A stretch of 64,000 nucleotides of DNA from Paramicrobacterium agarici (lineage in GTDB: Bacteria > Actinomycetota > Actinomycetes > Actinomycetales > Microbacteriaceae). The notes under the pieces are model-generated. The model saw only the letters and a program-made list of their open reading frames with translations, did not search any database and was not told where the DNA came from. Position 1 is the first letter of the stretch, and each line of letters starts with the position of its first letter. Shown piece after piece: positions 17,121-26,444 of this stretch. The stretch covers positions 1,550,001-1,614,000 of the forward strand of contig NZ_PDJE01000001.1 in NCBI RefSeq assembly GCF_002563955.1. Direction: 5' to 3'. A program made the position numbers and the translations under genes.

Positions 17121-17441
17121 ATGGGGTTTTACGATCCACGCAACAAGGAAATCAGTCCGAGAGCTGCTCGGCTGTACGCAGCCTTCAGCGTTGCTCATTC
17201 CATTGCAGACTTCGCCGCCGCAGCGCTCTTCGTGATCGGCAGCGTGCTGTTCTTCAGCGAAGCGCTGAAGACGCCGGGCATCTGGTGCTTCCTCGTCGGC
17301 TCGATCTGCTTCTTGCTCAAACCCACGATTCGCCTGATTCGTGAGATCAAGCTTGCAGCGCTCGACGAGGTCAGCAGTCTTGCCTCACGAGCGCCCGAGG
17401 GGCCGGGAAACGTGCACTTCGAGAGCTCAGACGATAAATAG
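17121..17441 (+). CDS. YrhK-like small membrane protein
   Basis: The 106-residue product has two predicted membrane helices (about 23-43, AHSIADFAAAALFVIGSVLF, and 52-70, GIWCFLVGSICFLLKPTIRL) followed by a short cytoplasmic tail. The double-helix pattern with IGSVLFF and FLVGSxxFLxxPxIRL resembles the YrhK domain family, whose role is unknown. It lies 65 nt after fliW and is probably not flagellar. The ATG at 17121 begins the conserved MGFYDPRNKE segment. Confidence 0.65.
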   Translation: MGFYDPRNKEISPRAARLYAAFSVAHSIADFAAAALFVIGSVLFFSEALKTPGIWCFLVGSICFLLKPTIRLIREIKLAALDEVSSLASRAPEGPGNVHFESSDDK

Positions 17442-17515
17442 CCGTCTCGCGGCGTGGCGCCCCGCAACTTGCGCCTGCCCAGCAGAATGTCGGCGCTGAC
17501 CGTTACGATTGACTC

Positions 17516-19795
17516 GTGGTTACCGCCCTGTATCGCCGCTATCGGCCCGAGACGTTCTCCGAGATGATCGGCCAGTCCCAGGTGACCGATCCGCTGCGTA
17601 CAGCGCTGCGCACCGATCGTGTCAACCACGCCTATCTGTTCAGCGGTCCCCGCGGGTGCGGCAAGACGACCTCGGCGCGCATCCTCGCGCGCTGCCTCAA
17701 CTGTGCTGAGGGACCCACCGACACCCCGTGCGGCACCTGCCCAAGCTGTGTTGAGCTCAGCCGTGACGGCGGAGGGTCGCTTGACGTCGTCGAAATCGAC
17801 GCGGCCAGCCACAACGGCGTCGACGACGCTCGTGATCTGCGCGAGCGCGCCGTCTTCGCTCCGGCGCGCGACCGGTTCAAGATCTTCATTCTCGATGAGG
17901 CGCACATGGTCACACCGCAGGGCTTCAATGCTCTGCTCAAGATCGTCGAAGAGCCGCCGCCCCACATCAAGTTCATCTTCGCGACGACCGAACCCGACAA
18001 GGTGATCGGCACCATCCGGTCGCGCACTCACCACTACCCCTTCCGGCTGGTCCCGCCGGCGCAGATGCTCGAGTACACGCAGCGACTGTGCGACGAAGAG
18101 GGTGTGCAGGTCGAGCCCGGAGTGCTGCCGCTTGTCGTGCGCGCCGGTGGTGGCTCGCCACGAGACACGCTGTCGCTTCTCGATCAGCTCATGGCCGGTT
18201 CTGAGGGATCAACGGTCGACTACGAGCGTGCCGTCGCCCTGCTCGGCTACACGCACTCGGCTCTGCTCGACGACGTCGTCGACGCCATCGGCCGCGCCGA
18301 TGCCAAGGGCGCCTTCGAGTCCGTCGACCGCGTGATTCAAACGGGGCAAGACCCGAGGCGATTCGTCGACGACCTGCTTGAGCGGCTTCGCGACCTCATC
18401 ATCGTCGAAGCGGCGCAGGGCAATGCTGGGGCCGTGCTACGAGGACTTCCCGAAGACGAGCTTGAGCGCATGATCGGCCAGGCGGCCCTGTTCGGGCAGG
18501 CCGAGCTTTCGCGCACGGCCGACATCGCGAACACCGCCCTGACCGATATGACGGGCGCAACGTCGCCCAAGCTTCACCTTGAGCTCATGATCGCGCGCAT
18601 GCTCGTGCCCGCTGTTGACGCGACAGAACGCGGGGCCCTGGCTCGAGTCGAGCGGCTGGAACGGCGAGCAGGCATGCCAACGGATGCTGCCGCGGCAGCG
18701 CCCGCTCCCGTGACACCCGCGCCCACCGCCGTCCCTCGCGCTGCTGAACCGTCTGCTCCGGCTCTCGAACAGCCCGCCGAACCGACGCGGCCGGCCGAGA
18801 CGGAGCGTCCCGCGGCCCAGAAGGCTCCGGAGCCGACGCCGCGGCCCAAGCCGACCGGGCCCGTCACGCTGCAGCTCTTGAGGGACTCCTGGCCCGAGGT
18901 TCTCGAACAGGTGGCGAAGACCAAGCGCGCATCGTGGATGCTCGTGATGAACGCCGACGTTCGCGACCTGAACGACGACATTCTCACCCTCGTCTTCCCG
19001 AGTCCCAAAGATGTCGACTCGTTCAAGAAGCTTGCCGGGGGAGACGGCCCCAGTGAACACCTTCGATCGGCGATCGTCGATGTGCTCGGGCTGCGGGTCA
19101 AGTACATCGCAAAGGTCGACGGTCCGCCAGAAGCGGCGTCGCAGGGCGCGCCCTCGCACGCGCCTGCGCAAGCGGCTCCCCGCGAGCCGCGCGCCTCAAG
19201 CGCCGCCGACGCACCAGCGGCGGAGCCTGAGGAGCCTGCGCCGGCGGGGCCTTCGGGAGCGACCGGTCAGAGTGATTGGGCACCGGCAGACGACGAGCCA
19301 CCGTACGATCCGTACGAAGACGCTGCGCCACCGGACGAGCCGGTCGCTGTTGTCACGCCCGCGCGCGAAACGAGCCCTGCGCCGGTTTCGGCGCCCGTTG
19401 CGTCCGCGAGCGAACCCGCGGCTGATTCGGCACCGGTTACCGGCTGGAGCGTCGTGCAGATTCCGGCGGACGATGACGATGAGGCGGCGGCGCCCGTTGC
19501 CGAAGCTCCCGTCGCAGCTTCCGCACCCGTACGTGAGACCGCACACGTGCGCGAGCGCGCTCCCGAGTCTTCGGAGCCGGTCGAAACCGTGCCGGCACCG
19601 AACCCGACACCAACCCAATCAGCACCCACCGAGGTCAGGGCCGAATCGCCGAGTGTCCCCGCAGCTGAACCGCCGGCTCCGGAGACTCACCCTCAGCAGC
19701 AGCGCGCTCGTTATGGCGAGGCAGTCGTTCGCGAGGTGCTTCGCGCCCGGTTCATCGAAGAGCAGCAGTACACACCGCAGCAGAGGTTCAACTAG
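17516..19795 (+). CDS. dnaX: DNA polymerase III subunits gamma and tau
   Basis: Clamp-loader ATPase. The 759 residues begin VTALYRRYRPETFSEMIGQ. They show Walker A GPRGCGKTTSAR (about 44-55), the four-Cys zinc module (C63, C72, C75, C78) and Walker B KIFILDEAHM. The sensor region includes FIFATTEPDKVIGTIRSR. Domain III is followed by two long Pro/Ala/Glu-rich linkers around a conserved tau-like segment (LLRDSWPEVLEQVAKTKRAS). The GTG start has TACGAT ending 6 nt upstream, a good -10, so the mRNA is probably leaderless. recR follows 3 nt later. Confidence 0.97.
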   Translation: MVTALYRRYRPETFSEMIGQSQVTDPLRTALRTDRVNHAYLFSGPRGCGKTTSARILARCLNCAEGPTDTPCGTCPSCVELSRDGGGSLDVVEIDAASHNGVDDARDLRERAVFAPARDRFKIFILDEAHMVTPQGFNALLKIVEEPPPHIKFIFATTEPDKVIGTIRSRTHHYPFRLVPPAQMLEYTQRLCDEEGVQVEPGVLPLVVRAGGGSPRDTLSLLDQLMAGSEGSTVDYERAVALLGYTHSALLDDVVDAIGRADAKGAFESVDRVIQTGQDPRRFVDDLLERLRDLIIVEAAQGNAGAVLRGLPEDELERMIGQAALFGQAELSRTADIANTALTDMTGATSPKLHLELMIARMLVPAVDATERGALARVERLERRAGMPTDAAAAAPAPVTPAPTAVPRAAEPSAPALEQPAEPTRPAETERPAAQKAPEPTPRPKPTGPVTLQLLRDSWPEVLEQVAKTKRASWMLVMNADVRDLNDDILTLVFPSPKDVDSFKKLAGGDGPSEHLRSAIVDVLGLRVKYIAKVDGPPEAASQGAPSHAPAQAAPREPRASSAADAPAAEPEEPAPAGPSGATGQSDWAPADDEPPYDPYEDAAPPDEPVAVVTPARETSPAPVSAPVASASEPAADSAPVTGWSVVQIPADDDDEAAAPVAEAPVAASAPVRETAHVRERAPESSEPVETVPAPNPTPTQSAPTEVRAESPSVPAAEPPAPETHPQQQRARYGEAVVREVLRARFIEEQQYTPQQRFN

Positions 19796-19798
19796 CGC

Positions 19799-20395
19799 AT
19801 GTATGAAGGAATCGTTCAAGAGCTGATCGACGAGTTCGGTCGCCTCCCGGGTATTGGGCCGAAGTCAGCGCAGCGCATCGCGTTCCACATCGTGCAGACC
19901 GAATCGTTCGATGTCTCGCGACTCGCAGAGCTGCTCGTCGAGGTGCGCGACAAGGTGCACTTCTGCGAGATCTGCGGAAACGTCGCAGAGCAGGAGCAGT
20001 GCTCGATCTGCCGCGATCCGCGACGCGACCACTCGTTCATCTGCGTCGTCGAAGAGGCGAAAGACGTTGTGGCGATCGAGCGCACACGCGAGTTCCGCGG
20101 GCTGTACCACGTGCTGGGCGGAGCGATCAGCCCCATCGACGGCATCGGCCCCGACGATCTGCGCGTTCGGGAGCTCATGCAGCGTCTCGCCGACGGCGCC
20201 GTCACCGAGGTCATCATTGCGACGGATCCCAACCTCGAGGGCGAAGCGACAGCGACCTATCTCAGTCGATTGCTCAAGACCTTAGAGATCCGCGTGACGC
20301 GGCTCGCCTCGGGCCTCCCGGTCGGCGGCGACCTCGAGTACGCAGACGAAGTCACGCTCGGCCGCGCCTTCGAGGGGCGCACGGCTCTCGGCTAG
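19799..20395 (+). CDS. recR: Recombination mediator protein RecR
   Basis: Helps load RecA at gaps together with RecO and RecF. The 198 residues show the N-terminal helix-hairpin-helix ([20 protein letters not shown]), the C4 zinc finger ([17 protein letters not shown]), and a Toprim domain with [12 protein letters not shown] and [20 protein letters not shown]. The C-terminus ends [20 protein letters not shown]. It forms the usual dnaX-recR operon. Confidence 0.98.
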   Translation: MYEGIVQELIDEFGRLPGIGPKSAQRIAFHIVQTESFDVSRLAELLVEVRDKVHFCEICGNVAEQEQCSICRDPRRDHSFICVVEEAKDVVAIERTREFRGLYHVLGGAISPIDGIGPDDLRVRELMQRLADGAVTEVIIATDPNLEGEATATYLSRLLKTLEIRVTRLASGLPVGGDLEYADEVTLGRAFEGRTALG

Positions 20396-20414
20396 TTCGT
20401 CGTCTTCAGACGAA
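20396..20414. terminator. Short hairpin after recR
   Basis: TTCGTC (20396-20401) and GACGAA (20409-20414) form a 6-bp stem with a 7-nt loop, between the convergent recR and hicB genes. The stem is short and has no U-run, so it is only a candidate bidirectional terminator. Confidence 0.4.
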
Positions 20415-20419
20415 GTGTG

Positions 20420-20821
20420 TCATCGCCGAGCAAGCTGATGCGCTCGCGCGACGGAAACGCCCAGCACGCTGGCAATATCCGCGAACGTCATCCCGCGTTC
20501 ACGGAGATCTTGAACAGACTCCCGGCTCAGCGCAGCCGCTGCTCTTTCGTCGTCTCGGGCGTGCATGGCGAGCTGCCTCGCATGTTTCCACTTCTGCGTA
20601 GCGCTGGCAGCCGTGGCAATCGTCACATCGACGTCAACGTGAGACGGTTGGATATCGAGCCACACAGCAGCTGCGTCACGCGCCATAGTCTCGATTTCGC
20701 TAACTCGTCGCGCCTGTGTGACGGTGTCGAGATCACGGAACCGGATGATCCACCATTTGTCTTCAAGATCTGCTGTAGCGACCACACTATGCTTCTGCGA
20801 AATCCGAGTATCGGTCGACAT
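20420..20821 (-). CDS. hicB: HicB-like antitoxin with helix-turn-helix
   Basis: Likely antitoxin and autorepressor of the adjacent HicA. The 133 residues start with a beta-strand-rich part (VVATADLEDKWWIIRFRDLD), followed by a helical segment with RVSEIETMARDAAAVWL, which is the HicB partial RNase H-like fold. They end in an HTH reading MTFADIASVLGVSVARAHQL. It starts 3 nt after the hicA stop. The mixed beta and DNA-binding layout is that of HicB; the assignment depends partly on the partner. Confidence 0.75.
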   Translation of the reverse strand: MSTDTRISQKHSVVATADLEDKWWIIRFRDLDTVTQARRVSEIETMARDAAAVWLDIQPSHVDVDVTIATAASATQKWKHARQLAMHARDDERAAAALSRESVQDLRERGMTFADIASVLGVSVARAHQLARR

Positions 20822-20824
20822 CTC

Positions 20825-21031
20825 TTACCTCCACGATTTCGGGTATTCAGGAATGACCGTGATGATTTGACGAATAACACCCGGGGACACAGTTCGGTGA
20901 CGGGGGACAGACAACCTGCCGTTGCCGTCCGGGCCCTGCCAGTGCGTGTGGCTCCCGGTGGTTCGAATTTGTACCCAGCCTGATTCTTCGAGGAACTTTC
21001 GTACCTCTCTGTACTTTACGGCGCGGACCAC
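20825..21031 (-). CDS. hicA: HicA-type mRNA interferase toxin
   Basis: Small dsRBD-fold ribonuclease toxin. The 68 residues match the YcfA/HicA pattern: VKYREVRKFLEESGWVQIRT, catalytic His28 in TTGSHTHW, VPRHRTVSPGVIRQIITV. It precedes hicB on the minus strand, the usual toxin-antitoxin order in this family. The region around 20830-21080 is AT-richer than its surroundings, hinting at horizontal origin. Confidence 0.85.
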   Translation of the reverse strand: MVRAVKYREVRKFLEESGWVQIRTTGSHTHWQGPDGNGRLSVPRHRTVSPGVIRQIITVIPEYPKSWR

Positions 21032-21135
21032 AGAATTTCAATCCCCTCTTGAAATGAGACTCGAACGAGTTATGGGTTCGATCCGGCACACAATCGAGAG
21101 TAGGCGAGGCCTCTGACAGAAGTAGCGGCCGCGAC

Positions 21136-22071
21136 TCAGGGACGCGTCGCGTCGAGTGCAGCCGGCGGCGTCCACGTACGACCGTAGGCTGCCGCGATCG
21201 CCTGGTCGAGCTCGACGATCTCAAACTCGAAGCCGGAGTCCTCAAGCTTCTGCGGAATCACCGGTTGGTCAGCAAGCAGCATGTCGTCTGCAGCCACGCC
21301 GAGACCAGCGCGCATGAGGGGTGCGGCGATCCGCAGCCAGCTGGGCCTGCGAAGTTGGCGAGCGACAGCATCCGCTACGTCTGACTGCGTGTTGAGGGCG
21401 GGTGCAACGATGTTCACAGGGCCCGACACATCGACGGTCAGGATATGCTCGATCGCACGCGCCTCATCGGTCAGCGCCACCCAGGGCCAGCGCTGTGCGC
21501 CGGACCCGAAGGTCGGCGACACGTCGAAACGCGCGGCGAGGGTCAGCGGCGTCAGTGCCCCCATGGGGCCGAGTACAACTCCGGAGCGCAACAGCACGAC
21601 ACGCGTCGATTCCCGTGCCGGTGCCGTGGCTGCCTCCCACTCGGCGACCGCGTCGGCGAGAAACCCCGTGCCCTGCGCCGATTCTTCATCAAACGGGTCA
21701 AGAGCCGGGCCACGACCGTAGTATCCGACCGCCGACGCGTTGGCCCAGACGGTCGGTGGATGCTGCGACGCCGCGATCGCGGTCGCCATCGCGCTGGTGC
21801 TGCGCACGCGGCTCGACAGGATCTCGCGCCGGTAGGCGGCGGACCACGGGAGCCGCGACAGGCTCGCGCCCGAGAGTGAAATGACAGCATCCGCCCATTC
21901 GATCTGGCCGGAGGGAACGGTGCCGGAGCTGGGGTCCCACTGCACCTCAAGGCTGTGCCGGGGCGGGCGACGCACTAGAAGACGCACCTCGTGGCCCATG
22001 TCGCGCACACGCATGCGCACGGCCGTTCCGATCATGCCGCTGGCGCCCGAGAGCAGAACCCGCATTGTCAT
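21136..22071 (-). CDS. TIGR01777-type NAD(P)-binding epimerase (SulA-like)
   Basis: Extended short-chain dehydrogenase/reductase of unknown substrate. The 311 residues start with the dinucleotide-binding loop MRVLLSGASGMIGTAVRMRV. They contain the family-typical SSRVRSTSAMATAIAA, VWANASAVGYYGRG and VVLLRSGVVLGPMGALTPL segments. The C-terminal half, with NIVAPALNTQSDVADAVARQ and a domain after LRRPSWLRIAAP, is DUF1731-like. I place the start at the ATG at 22071; 22065 is equally possible. It is a single gene on this strand. Confidence 0.82.
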   Translation of the reverse strand: MTMRVLLSGASGMIGTAVRMRVRDMGHEVRLLVRRPPRHSLEVQWDPSSGTVPSGQIEWADAVISLSGASLSRLPWSAAYRREILSSRVRSTSAMATAIAASQHPPTVWANASAVGYYGRGPALDPFDEESAQGTGFLADAVAEWEAATAPARESTRVVLLRSGVVLGPMGALTPLTLAARFDVSPTFGSGAQRWPWVALTDEARAIEHILTVDVSGPVNIVAPALNTQSDVADAVARQLRRPSWLRIAAPLMRAGLGVAADDMLLADQPVIPQKLEDSGFEFEIVELDQAIAAAYGRTWTPPAALDATRP

Positions 22072-22294
22072 ACGGCATCGTAGGCATGCGTGCGTGTGAA
22101 TGGGGTGTGCACCGTGATGGATGCTGTGCGACGGTGCGAACCGAAGCAAGCGCCGAGACTAAGCCGCGATTCGCGCGAGCGCAAGCCTCTGACGAGGTTC
22201 GCCGGCAGAAACTACGGTGAACAGCACCGGCGCCGATTCGTGCCGCCGGTCGTTGCAGTCCAGATCATCACAGGTCGCAAGGGAGGAACCCGCC

Positions 22295-23191
22295 ATGACG
22301 AACGACCAGCTGACTTTTCAGAACCCCGTAACCCGGTATCCGAAGATTGAGCCGCCGAAGCAGGACCAGCCGGAGCCGGGACTCGACGCCGATTTGAAAC
22401 CGCACGCCGACCACGGCGAAGACACATACCGGGGCACCGGCCGGCTTGAGGGGCGCAAGGCGCTCATCACCGGAGGCGATTCCGGGATCGGAGCATCGGT
22501 TGCCATCGCGTTCGCGCGCGAGGGCGCGGATGTCGCGATTGCGTACCTGCCCTCAGAAGAGGAAGACTCTCAGCGCATTGCCGATCTGATTACGAAGGAA
22601 GGCAAGAAGGCCGTTGCTCTGCCCACGGACGTGAGCAGCGCCCAGAACTGCCGCGACCTCGTCGAGGCAGCGGTCGACGAACTCGGCGGGCTCGACATTC
22701 TGGTGAACAACGCGGGAAAGCAGATCGCACAGGAGTCGATCGAAGACATCTCCGACGAGCAGTTCGACGAGACGTTCAAGACGAACATCTATGCGATGTT
22801 CTGGACGGTGAAGGCAGCACTCACGCACCTGCAGCCGGGATCGTCGATTATCAACACCACGTCGGTGAATGCCTACCTGCCGTCGCCGACACTTCTCGAT
22901 TACGCAACGACGAAGGGCGCGATCAACAACTTCACGAAGGGACTGTCGCAACAGCTCGCCTCACGCGGCATCCGTGTGAATGCCGTGGCGCCCGGGCCGT
23001 TCTGGACGCCGTTGCAGGTGTCGGACGGACAGCCGAAAGACAAGTTGCCGAAGTTCGGCACAGACACGCCCATCGGACGTGCCGGTCAGCCGACGGAGCT
23101 CGCGCCCGCCTACGTGTTTCTCGCGTCGAGTGAGTCGAGTTACGTGATGGGCGAAACGCTCAACGTCAACGGCGGAATGCCCACTCCGTAA
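22295..23191 (+). CDS. Short-chain dehydrogenase/reductase (YghA-like)
   Basis: NAD(P)-dependent oxidoreductase. The 298 residues have an N-terminal extension of about 50 residues rich in Pro and acidic residues, typical of the YghA/YhdF type. This is followed by the Rossmann motif ALITGGDSGIGASVAIAFAR, DILVNNAGKQ, and an active-site segment where Tyr and Lys appear as LLDYATTKGAINNFTK. It ends GETLNVNGGMPTP. A GGGAGGAA ribosome site precedes the ATG at 22295. The substrate is unknown. Confidence 0.87.
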   Translation: MTNDQLTFQNPVTRYPKIEPPKQDQPEPGLDADLKPHADHGEDTYRGTGRLEGRKALITGGDSGIGASVAIAFAREGADVAIAYLPSEEEDSQRIADLITKEGKKAVALPTDVSSAQNCRDLVEAAVDELGGLDILVNNAGKQIAQESIEDISDEQFDETFKTNIYAMFWTVKAALTHLQPGSSIINTTSVNAYLPSPTLLDYATTKGAINNFTKGLSQQLASRGIRVNAVAPGPFWTPLQVSDGQPKDKLPKFGTDTPIGRAGQPTELAPAYVFLASSESSYVMGETLNVNGGMPTP

Positions 23192-23236
23192 GGCAGCGCG
23201 GCACCGTTTGCACGATAACCAGAGGAGAGATCGCAC

Positions 23237-23719
23237 ATGAGCATGGAAGATATTCGCACAGTCGCCGGTCTGGTGAAGAAGGCAAAGATTGCGCTGCTCA
23301 CGACGCGCACGACCGAGGGGAAGCTCGTGAGCAGACCCCTTGCTGTTCAGGAGGTCGAATTTGACGGAGACTTGTGGTTCTTCAGCAAGGACCCGTCGCA
23401 CAAGACCGAGCAGATTTCGCGCGATCCGCAGGTGAACGTGGCCATGCAGGCCGGTATGACCGACTACGTTTCGATCTCTGGTCATGCGGAAGTCGTGCAT
23501 GACCGGTCCCGCGTTGACGAGTATTGGTCACCTGCGGTCGAGGCGTTCTTTCCCAGCGGCAAGGACGACCCCGAGTTGAGCCTCGTTGTGGTCCACGCCG
23601 ATACGGCCGAGTACTGGAAGAGCGATGACCCGACGGTGGTGACCATGTTCAAGCTGGCGAAGTCGTCGGTGACCGGCGAGCATCCGGATGCCGGCACGAA
23701 CAAGACGCTCGATCTTTAA
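23237..23719 (+). CDS. Pyridoxamine 5'-phosphate oxidase-fold protein (general stress type)
   Basis: Split-barrel flavin-binding protein similar to general stress protein 26. The 160 residues contain ALLTTRTTEGKLVSRPLAV, EFDGDLWFFSKDPSHKTEQI, NVAMQAGMTDYVSISGHAEV and a Trp-rich C-terminal region (DTAEYWKSDD). It follows the SDR gene by 45 nt with an AGAGGAGAG ribosome site and is probably cotranscribed. A stress role is inferred from the family. Confidence 0.85.
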   Translation: MSMEDIRTVAGLVKKAKIALLTTRTTEGKLVSRPLAVQEVEFDGDLWFFSKDPSHKTEQISRDPQVNVAMQAGMTDYVSISGHAEVVHDRSRVDEYWSPAVEAFFPSGKDDPELSLVVVHADTAEYWKSDDPTVVTMFKLAKSSVTGEHPDAGTNKTLDL

Positions 23720-23813
23720 CCATGGGTGCGAGAACTCAGTCGACGAACTGAACTCAGCGGCGGGTTGCAGGGGTGCAGTGCGATTCTCATCAAGCTGTGC
23801 AGACGGCATCGCG

Positions 23814-25178
23814 CTACGCAGATTTGATGCTGCCGAAGGCCGCGAGCGCTTCTCGTCTGCTCTGTGCGAGGTCAACGATTGGCACGGGCCGGCTGGCTGA
23901 GAGGTACTCCGGTGCCCAGGTGCCCACGTATGCATTCTCGGCGTCGAACTTCTTTCGCTGAAGCTCGGGGTTGAAGACGCGGAAGTAGGGAGCTGCATCT
24001 GCTCCCGAACCCGCGATCCATTGCCAGTTGAATGGATTGCTGGCGGGATCAGCATCGACGAGGGTGTCCCAGAACCAGCGCTCGCCGTGCCGCCAGTCGA
24101 CGAGCAGGTTCTTGACGAGGAACGATGCGGTGACCATGCGCACTCTGTTGTGCATCGTTCCCGTGTGCCACAACTCCCGCATGCCCGCGTCGACGATGGC
24201 AAAACCCGTCTCTCCGCGCTGCCACGCCGTGAGGTGCCTTTGGTTGAGGGGCGGCCACGGGAAGTCATCGAACTGGGCTCGAAGATTGCGTGTGGCTAAC
24301 TGCGGAAAATGAAACAGCGTGTGCCATGCGAACTCTCGCCACCCGAGCTCCATCATGAATGCGGATACCGATTCTTGAGGCGCCAGCGTACTCGGGGACG
24401 TTGCAACCGCGTTCCAGACCGTGTGCGGGCTGATTTCACCCCAGCGCAAATGGGGCGACAAGCGTGATGTCTGTGACTCGCCTGGTACATCGCGGCCGAT
24501 GTTGTAATCCGCAAGCTCCGCATCAAGAAATCCGGCGAGTCGATCGGCAGCGGCCTGTTCTCCCACGGACCAGTTCGCTCGGAGCGGTGCTGCCCAGTCG
24601 GGGTTCGAGGGGCGCAACTCCCAATGCGCCAACACGTCGCCGTCGACATCGCCATGTGCTGCACGCTGAAACCGTGGTCGTGGCAGCGGCGGGCGGGGGT
24701 GCTGGTGCTCGCGGAACGCGCGCCAGAACGGCGTGAATACGGAGTACGGTGTGCCTGCACGAGTCAGGAGTTTCCACGGGTCGTGAAGGAGCGAGGCGCT
24801 GAAGGAGGCGCACACGACACTCTCAGCTTGGAGATGCTTCTTGATGTCTGCGTCAATGCGGCGTTCTGCCGCACCATAACGACGATTCCAGAAGACAGCT
24901 CCCGCCGAGATATCGGCGGCGACAGCGGGAACGATTTCGTCAGCACGCCCTCGCCGGAGTACAAACGTTGCGCCGGCTGCTTCTACGTCAGAAGCCAGGG
25001 ACTCAAGGCTGCCGTGTAACCACCATTTCGCCGCGCCGCCGAGCGGACGCACGTCTGGAGAGATCTCGTCGAGCACGAAGAGCACCACAACCGGCCGTTC
25101 TCGTTGTGCGGCGGCGTCGAGAGCCGGGTTGTCGTTCAGGCGCAAATCATCGCGGAGCCAGACAAGACTGGGGTGCAT
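23814..25178 (-). CDS. phr: Deoxyribodipyrimidine photolyase
   Basis: Light-driven repair of UV-induced pyrimidine dimers with FAD. The 454 residues begin MHPSLVWLRDDLRLNDNPAL, the photolyase signature for the antenna domain. The C-terminal FAD domain includes SRLSPHLRWGEISPHTVW, ELGWREFAWHTLFHFP, RQRGETGFAIVDAGMRELW-like (here AWQRGETGFAIVDAGMRELW), and ASNPFNWQWIAGSGADAAPY. The start is 8 nt after the ferrochelatase stop, so the two form an operon. I chose the ATG at 25178, preceded by GTGGTGAG. Confidence 0.96.
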   Translation of the reverse strand: MHPSLVWLRDDLRLNDNPALDAAAQRERPVVVLFVLDEISPDVRPLGGAAKWWLHGSLESLASDVEAAGATFVLRRGRADEIVPAVAADISAGAVFWNRRYGAAERRIDADIKKHLQAESVVCASFSASLLHDPWKLLTRAGTPYSVFTPFWRAFREHQHPRPPLPRPRFQRAAHGDVDGDVLAHWELRPSNPDWAAPLRANWSVGEQAAADRLAGFLDAELADYNIGRDVPGESQTSRLSPHLRWGEISPHTVWNAVATSPSTLAPQESVSAFMMELGWREFAWHTLFHFPQLATRNLRAQFDDFPWPPLNQRHLTAWQRGETGFAIVDAGMRELWHTGTMHNRVRMVTASFLVKNLLVDWRHGERWFWDTLVDADPASNPFNWQWIAGSGADAAPYFRVFNPELQRKKFDAENAYVGTWAPEYLSASRPVPIVDLAQSRREALAAFGSIKSA

Positions 25179-25186
25179 CTCACCAC

Positions 25187-26368
25187 TCACGGTTTGAGCC
25201 CGGACACGGCGCAGCGTGCCCCAGCGCGAGCGCTGGCACAGCATCCGGGGCGGCAGACATCGAACCATGGGCCCAGCGCTGTGAGGGCGGGCCGCCCGGT
25301 GGGGGGTGTGCCGTCAATGCGCTCCTCGATGAGGTCGGCGAGGCCGCTGACAAACGCGGGGTGCGTGCCGGGAGTCGCGACACGGATCATCGCTAGGCCG
25401 TGCGCGTCGGCTGTCTTCCGTGCTTCGTTGTCGAGATCCCACATCACCTCCATATGGTCGCTGACGAATCCGATCGGAACGACAACGACAGCGCGACGGC
25501 TCGACGCCAGCTCGGCAATAGCGTCGTTGACGTCGGGTTCGAGCCATGGCGTCGACGGGGCGCCCGAACGGGATTGGTAAACCAGCTTCCATTCAGCGGG
25601 AGCGTCAGCTTCGTTGCAGCCGCTCCGCCGGCTGCTGACCGCGCGCATCACAACGTCGGCTATCGCCCGATGCTGTGCCTCATAGGCACCGCCGGCCCCG
25701 AGATCCAGATCGCGGGGCCCCGAGTTCTGCGCGTCAGCGCTCGGGATCGAGTGCGTGACGAAAAGCACCTCGATGTCGCGGGTGAGATCGAGGCCATCGC
25801 TCTCGAGACTGCGGAGTGCAGCATCGACACCATCGACGAAAGGCTCGACGAAACCCGGATGGTCAAAATACTGGCGCACTTTGTCGATGGTCACGCGGTC
25901 GACGGCATCGGCGTGACGAAGGGCCTCCCACAAATCTTCGCGATACTGCCGGCAGCTCGAGTACGACGAGAACGCGCTTGTGACAGTCGCGAGAAGGGAC
26001 GTCGCGCCTCTGGCGTCAGCATCAGCGATCGCTTCGTGCAGATAGGGAGCCCAATTGCGATTTCCCCAGAACACCGGAAGGTCGATGCCGCGCGAGGCCA
26101 GTTCCTTCTGGAGCGCTGCCTTGAGCTCTCGGTTGTGGGTATTGATCGGGCTGACGCCGTTGTAGTGGTGGTAATGCTCGGCAACCTCGGTGAGGCGCTC
26201 GTCGGGAATGCCGCGGCCCTTCGTGACATTGCGCAGGAACGGCATGACGTCGGCTGGGCCTTCGGGGCCTCCGAAACCGACGAGCAGAATTCCGTCGTAT
26301 CGCGACGGTTCGTCGACATGCGGTGTGCCGGAGGAAGCAGCAGGGCTGGCATTCAGGACTTGTGTCAT
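25187..26368 (-). CDS. cpfC: Coproporphyrin ferrochelatase (HemH/CpfC)
   Basis: Inserts ferrous iron into coproporphyrin III in the actinobacterial heme route. The 393 residues begin with a 20-residue extension, then YDGILLVGFGGPEGPADVMP, FWGNRNWAPYLHEAI, TSAFSSYSSCRQYREDL, and FVTHSIPSADAQNSG with the metal-site His. PIGFVSDHMEVMWDLDNEAR completes the core. Cysteines in SSCRQ and in the C-terminal VCRPGCCASARAGARC fit the [2Fe-2S] cluster reported for actinobacterial ferrochelatases. It is the first gene of an operon with the photolyase. Confidence 0.93.
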   Translation of the reverse strand: MTQVLNASPAASSGTPHVDEPSRYDGILLVGFGGPEGPADVMPFLRNVTKGRGIPDERLTEVAEHYHHYNGVSPINTHNRELKAALQKELASRGIDLPVFWGNRNWAPYLHEAIADADARGATSLLATVTSAFSSYSSCRQYREDLWEALRHADAVDRVTIDKVRQYFDHPGFVEPFVDGVDAALRSLESDGLDLTRDIEVLFVTHSIPSADAQNSGPRDLDLGAGGAYEAQHRAIADVVMRAVSSRRSGCNEADAPAEWKLVYQSRSGAPSTPWLEPDVNDAIAELASSRRAVVVVPIGFVSDHMEVMWDLDNEARKTADAHGLAMIRVATPGTHPAFVSGLADLIEERIDGTPPTGRPALTALGPWFDVCRPGCCASARAGARCAVSGLKP

Positions 26369-26379
26369 TTCTCTTTTTC

Positions 26380-26410
26380 TCTCGCTTGGTAAAAGATATG
26401 CTTAGCTTAC
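26380..26410. promoter_or_regulatory. Candidate operator shared with the crt/marR control region
   Basis: Between divergent cpfC and tspO lie GCTTAGCTTAC (26400-26410) and TCTCGCTTGGTAA (26380-26392). The crt/marR region, read on the minus strand, has TCTCGCTTAGCTAAC. The first element matches GCTTAGCTAAC at 10 of 11 positions, and the second shares its first eight bases. Binding by the MarR regulator is an inference. Confidence 0.45.
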
Positions 26411-26444
26411 ATTCCAGCGAACCGTCAGCAAGGAGGACACTGAG

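Noticed and set aside
17442..17515. SRP RNA or tRNA gene before dnaX, a frequent actinobacterial location
   Set aside because: Only 74 nt and no SRP RNA or tRNA pairing pattern seen; I found no tRNA elsewhere in the window either.
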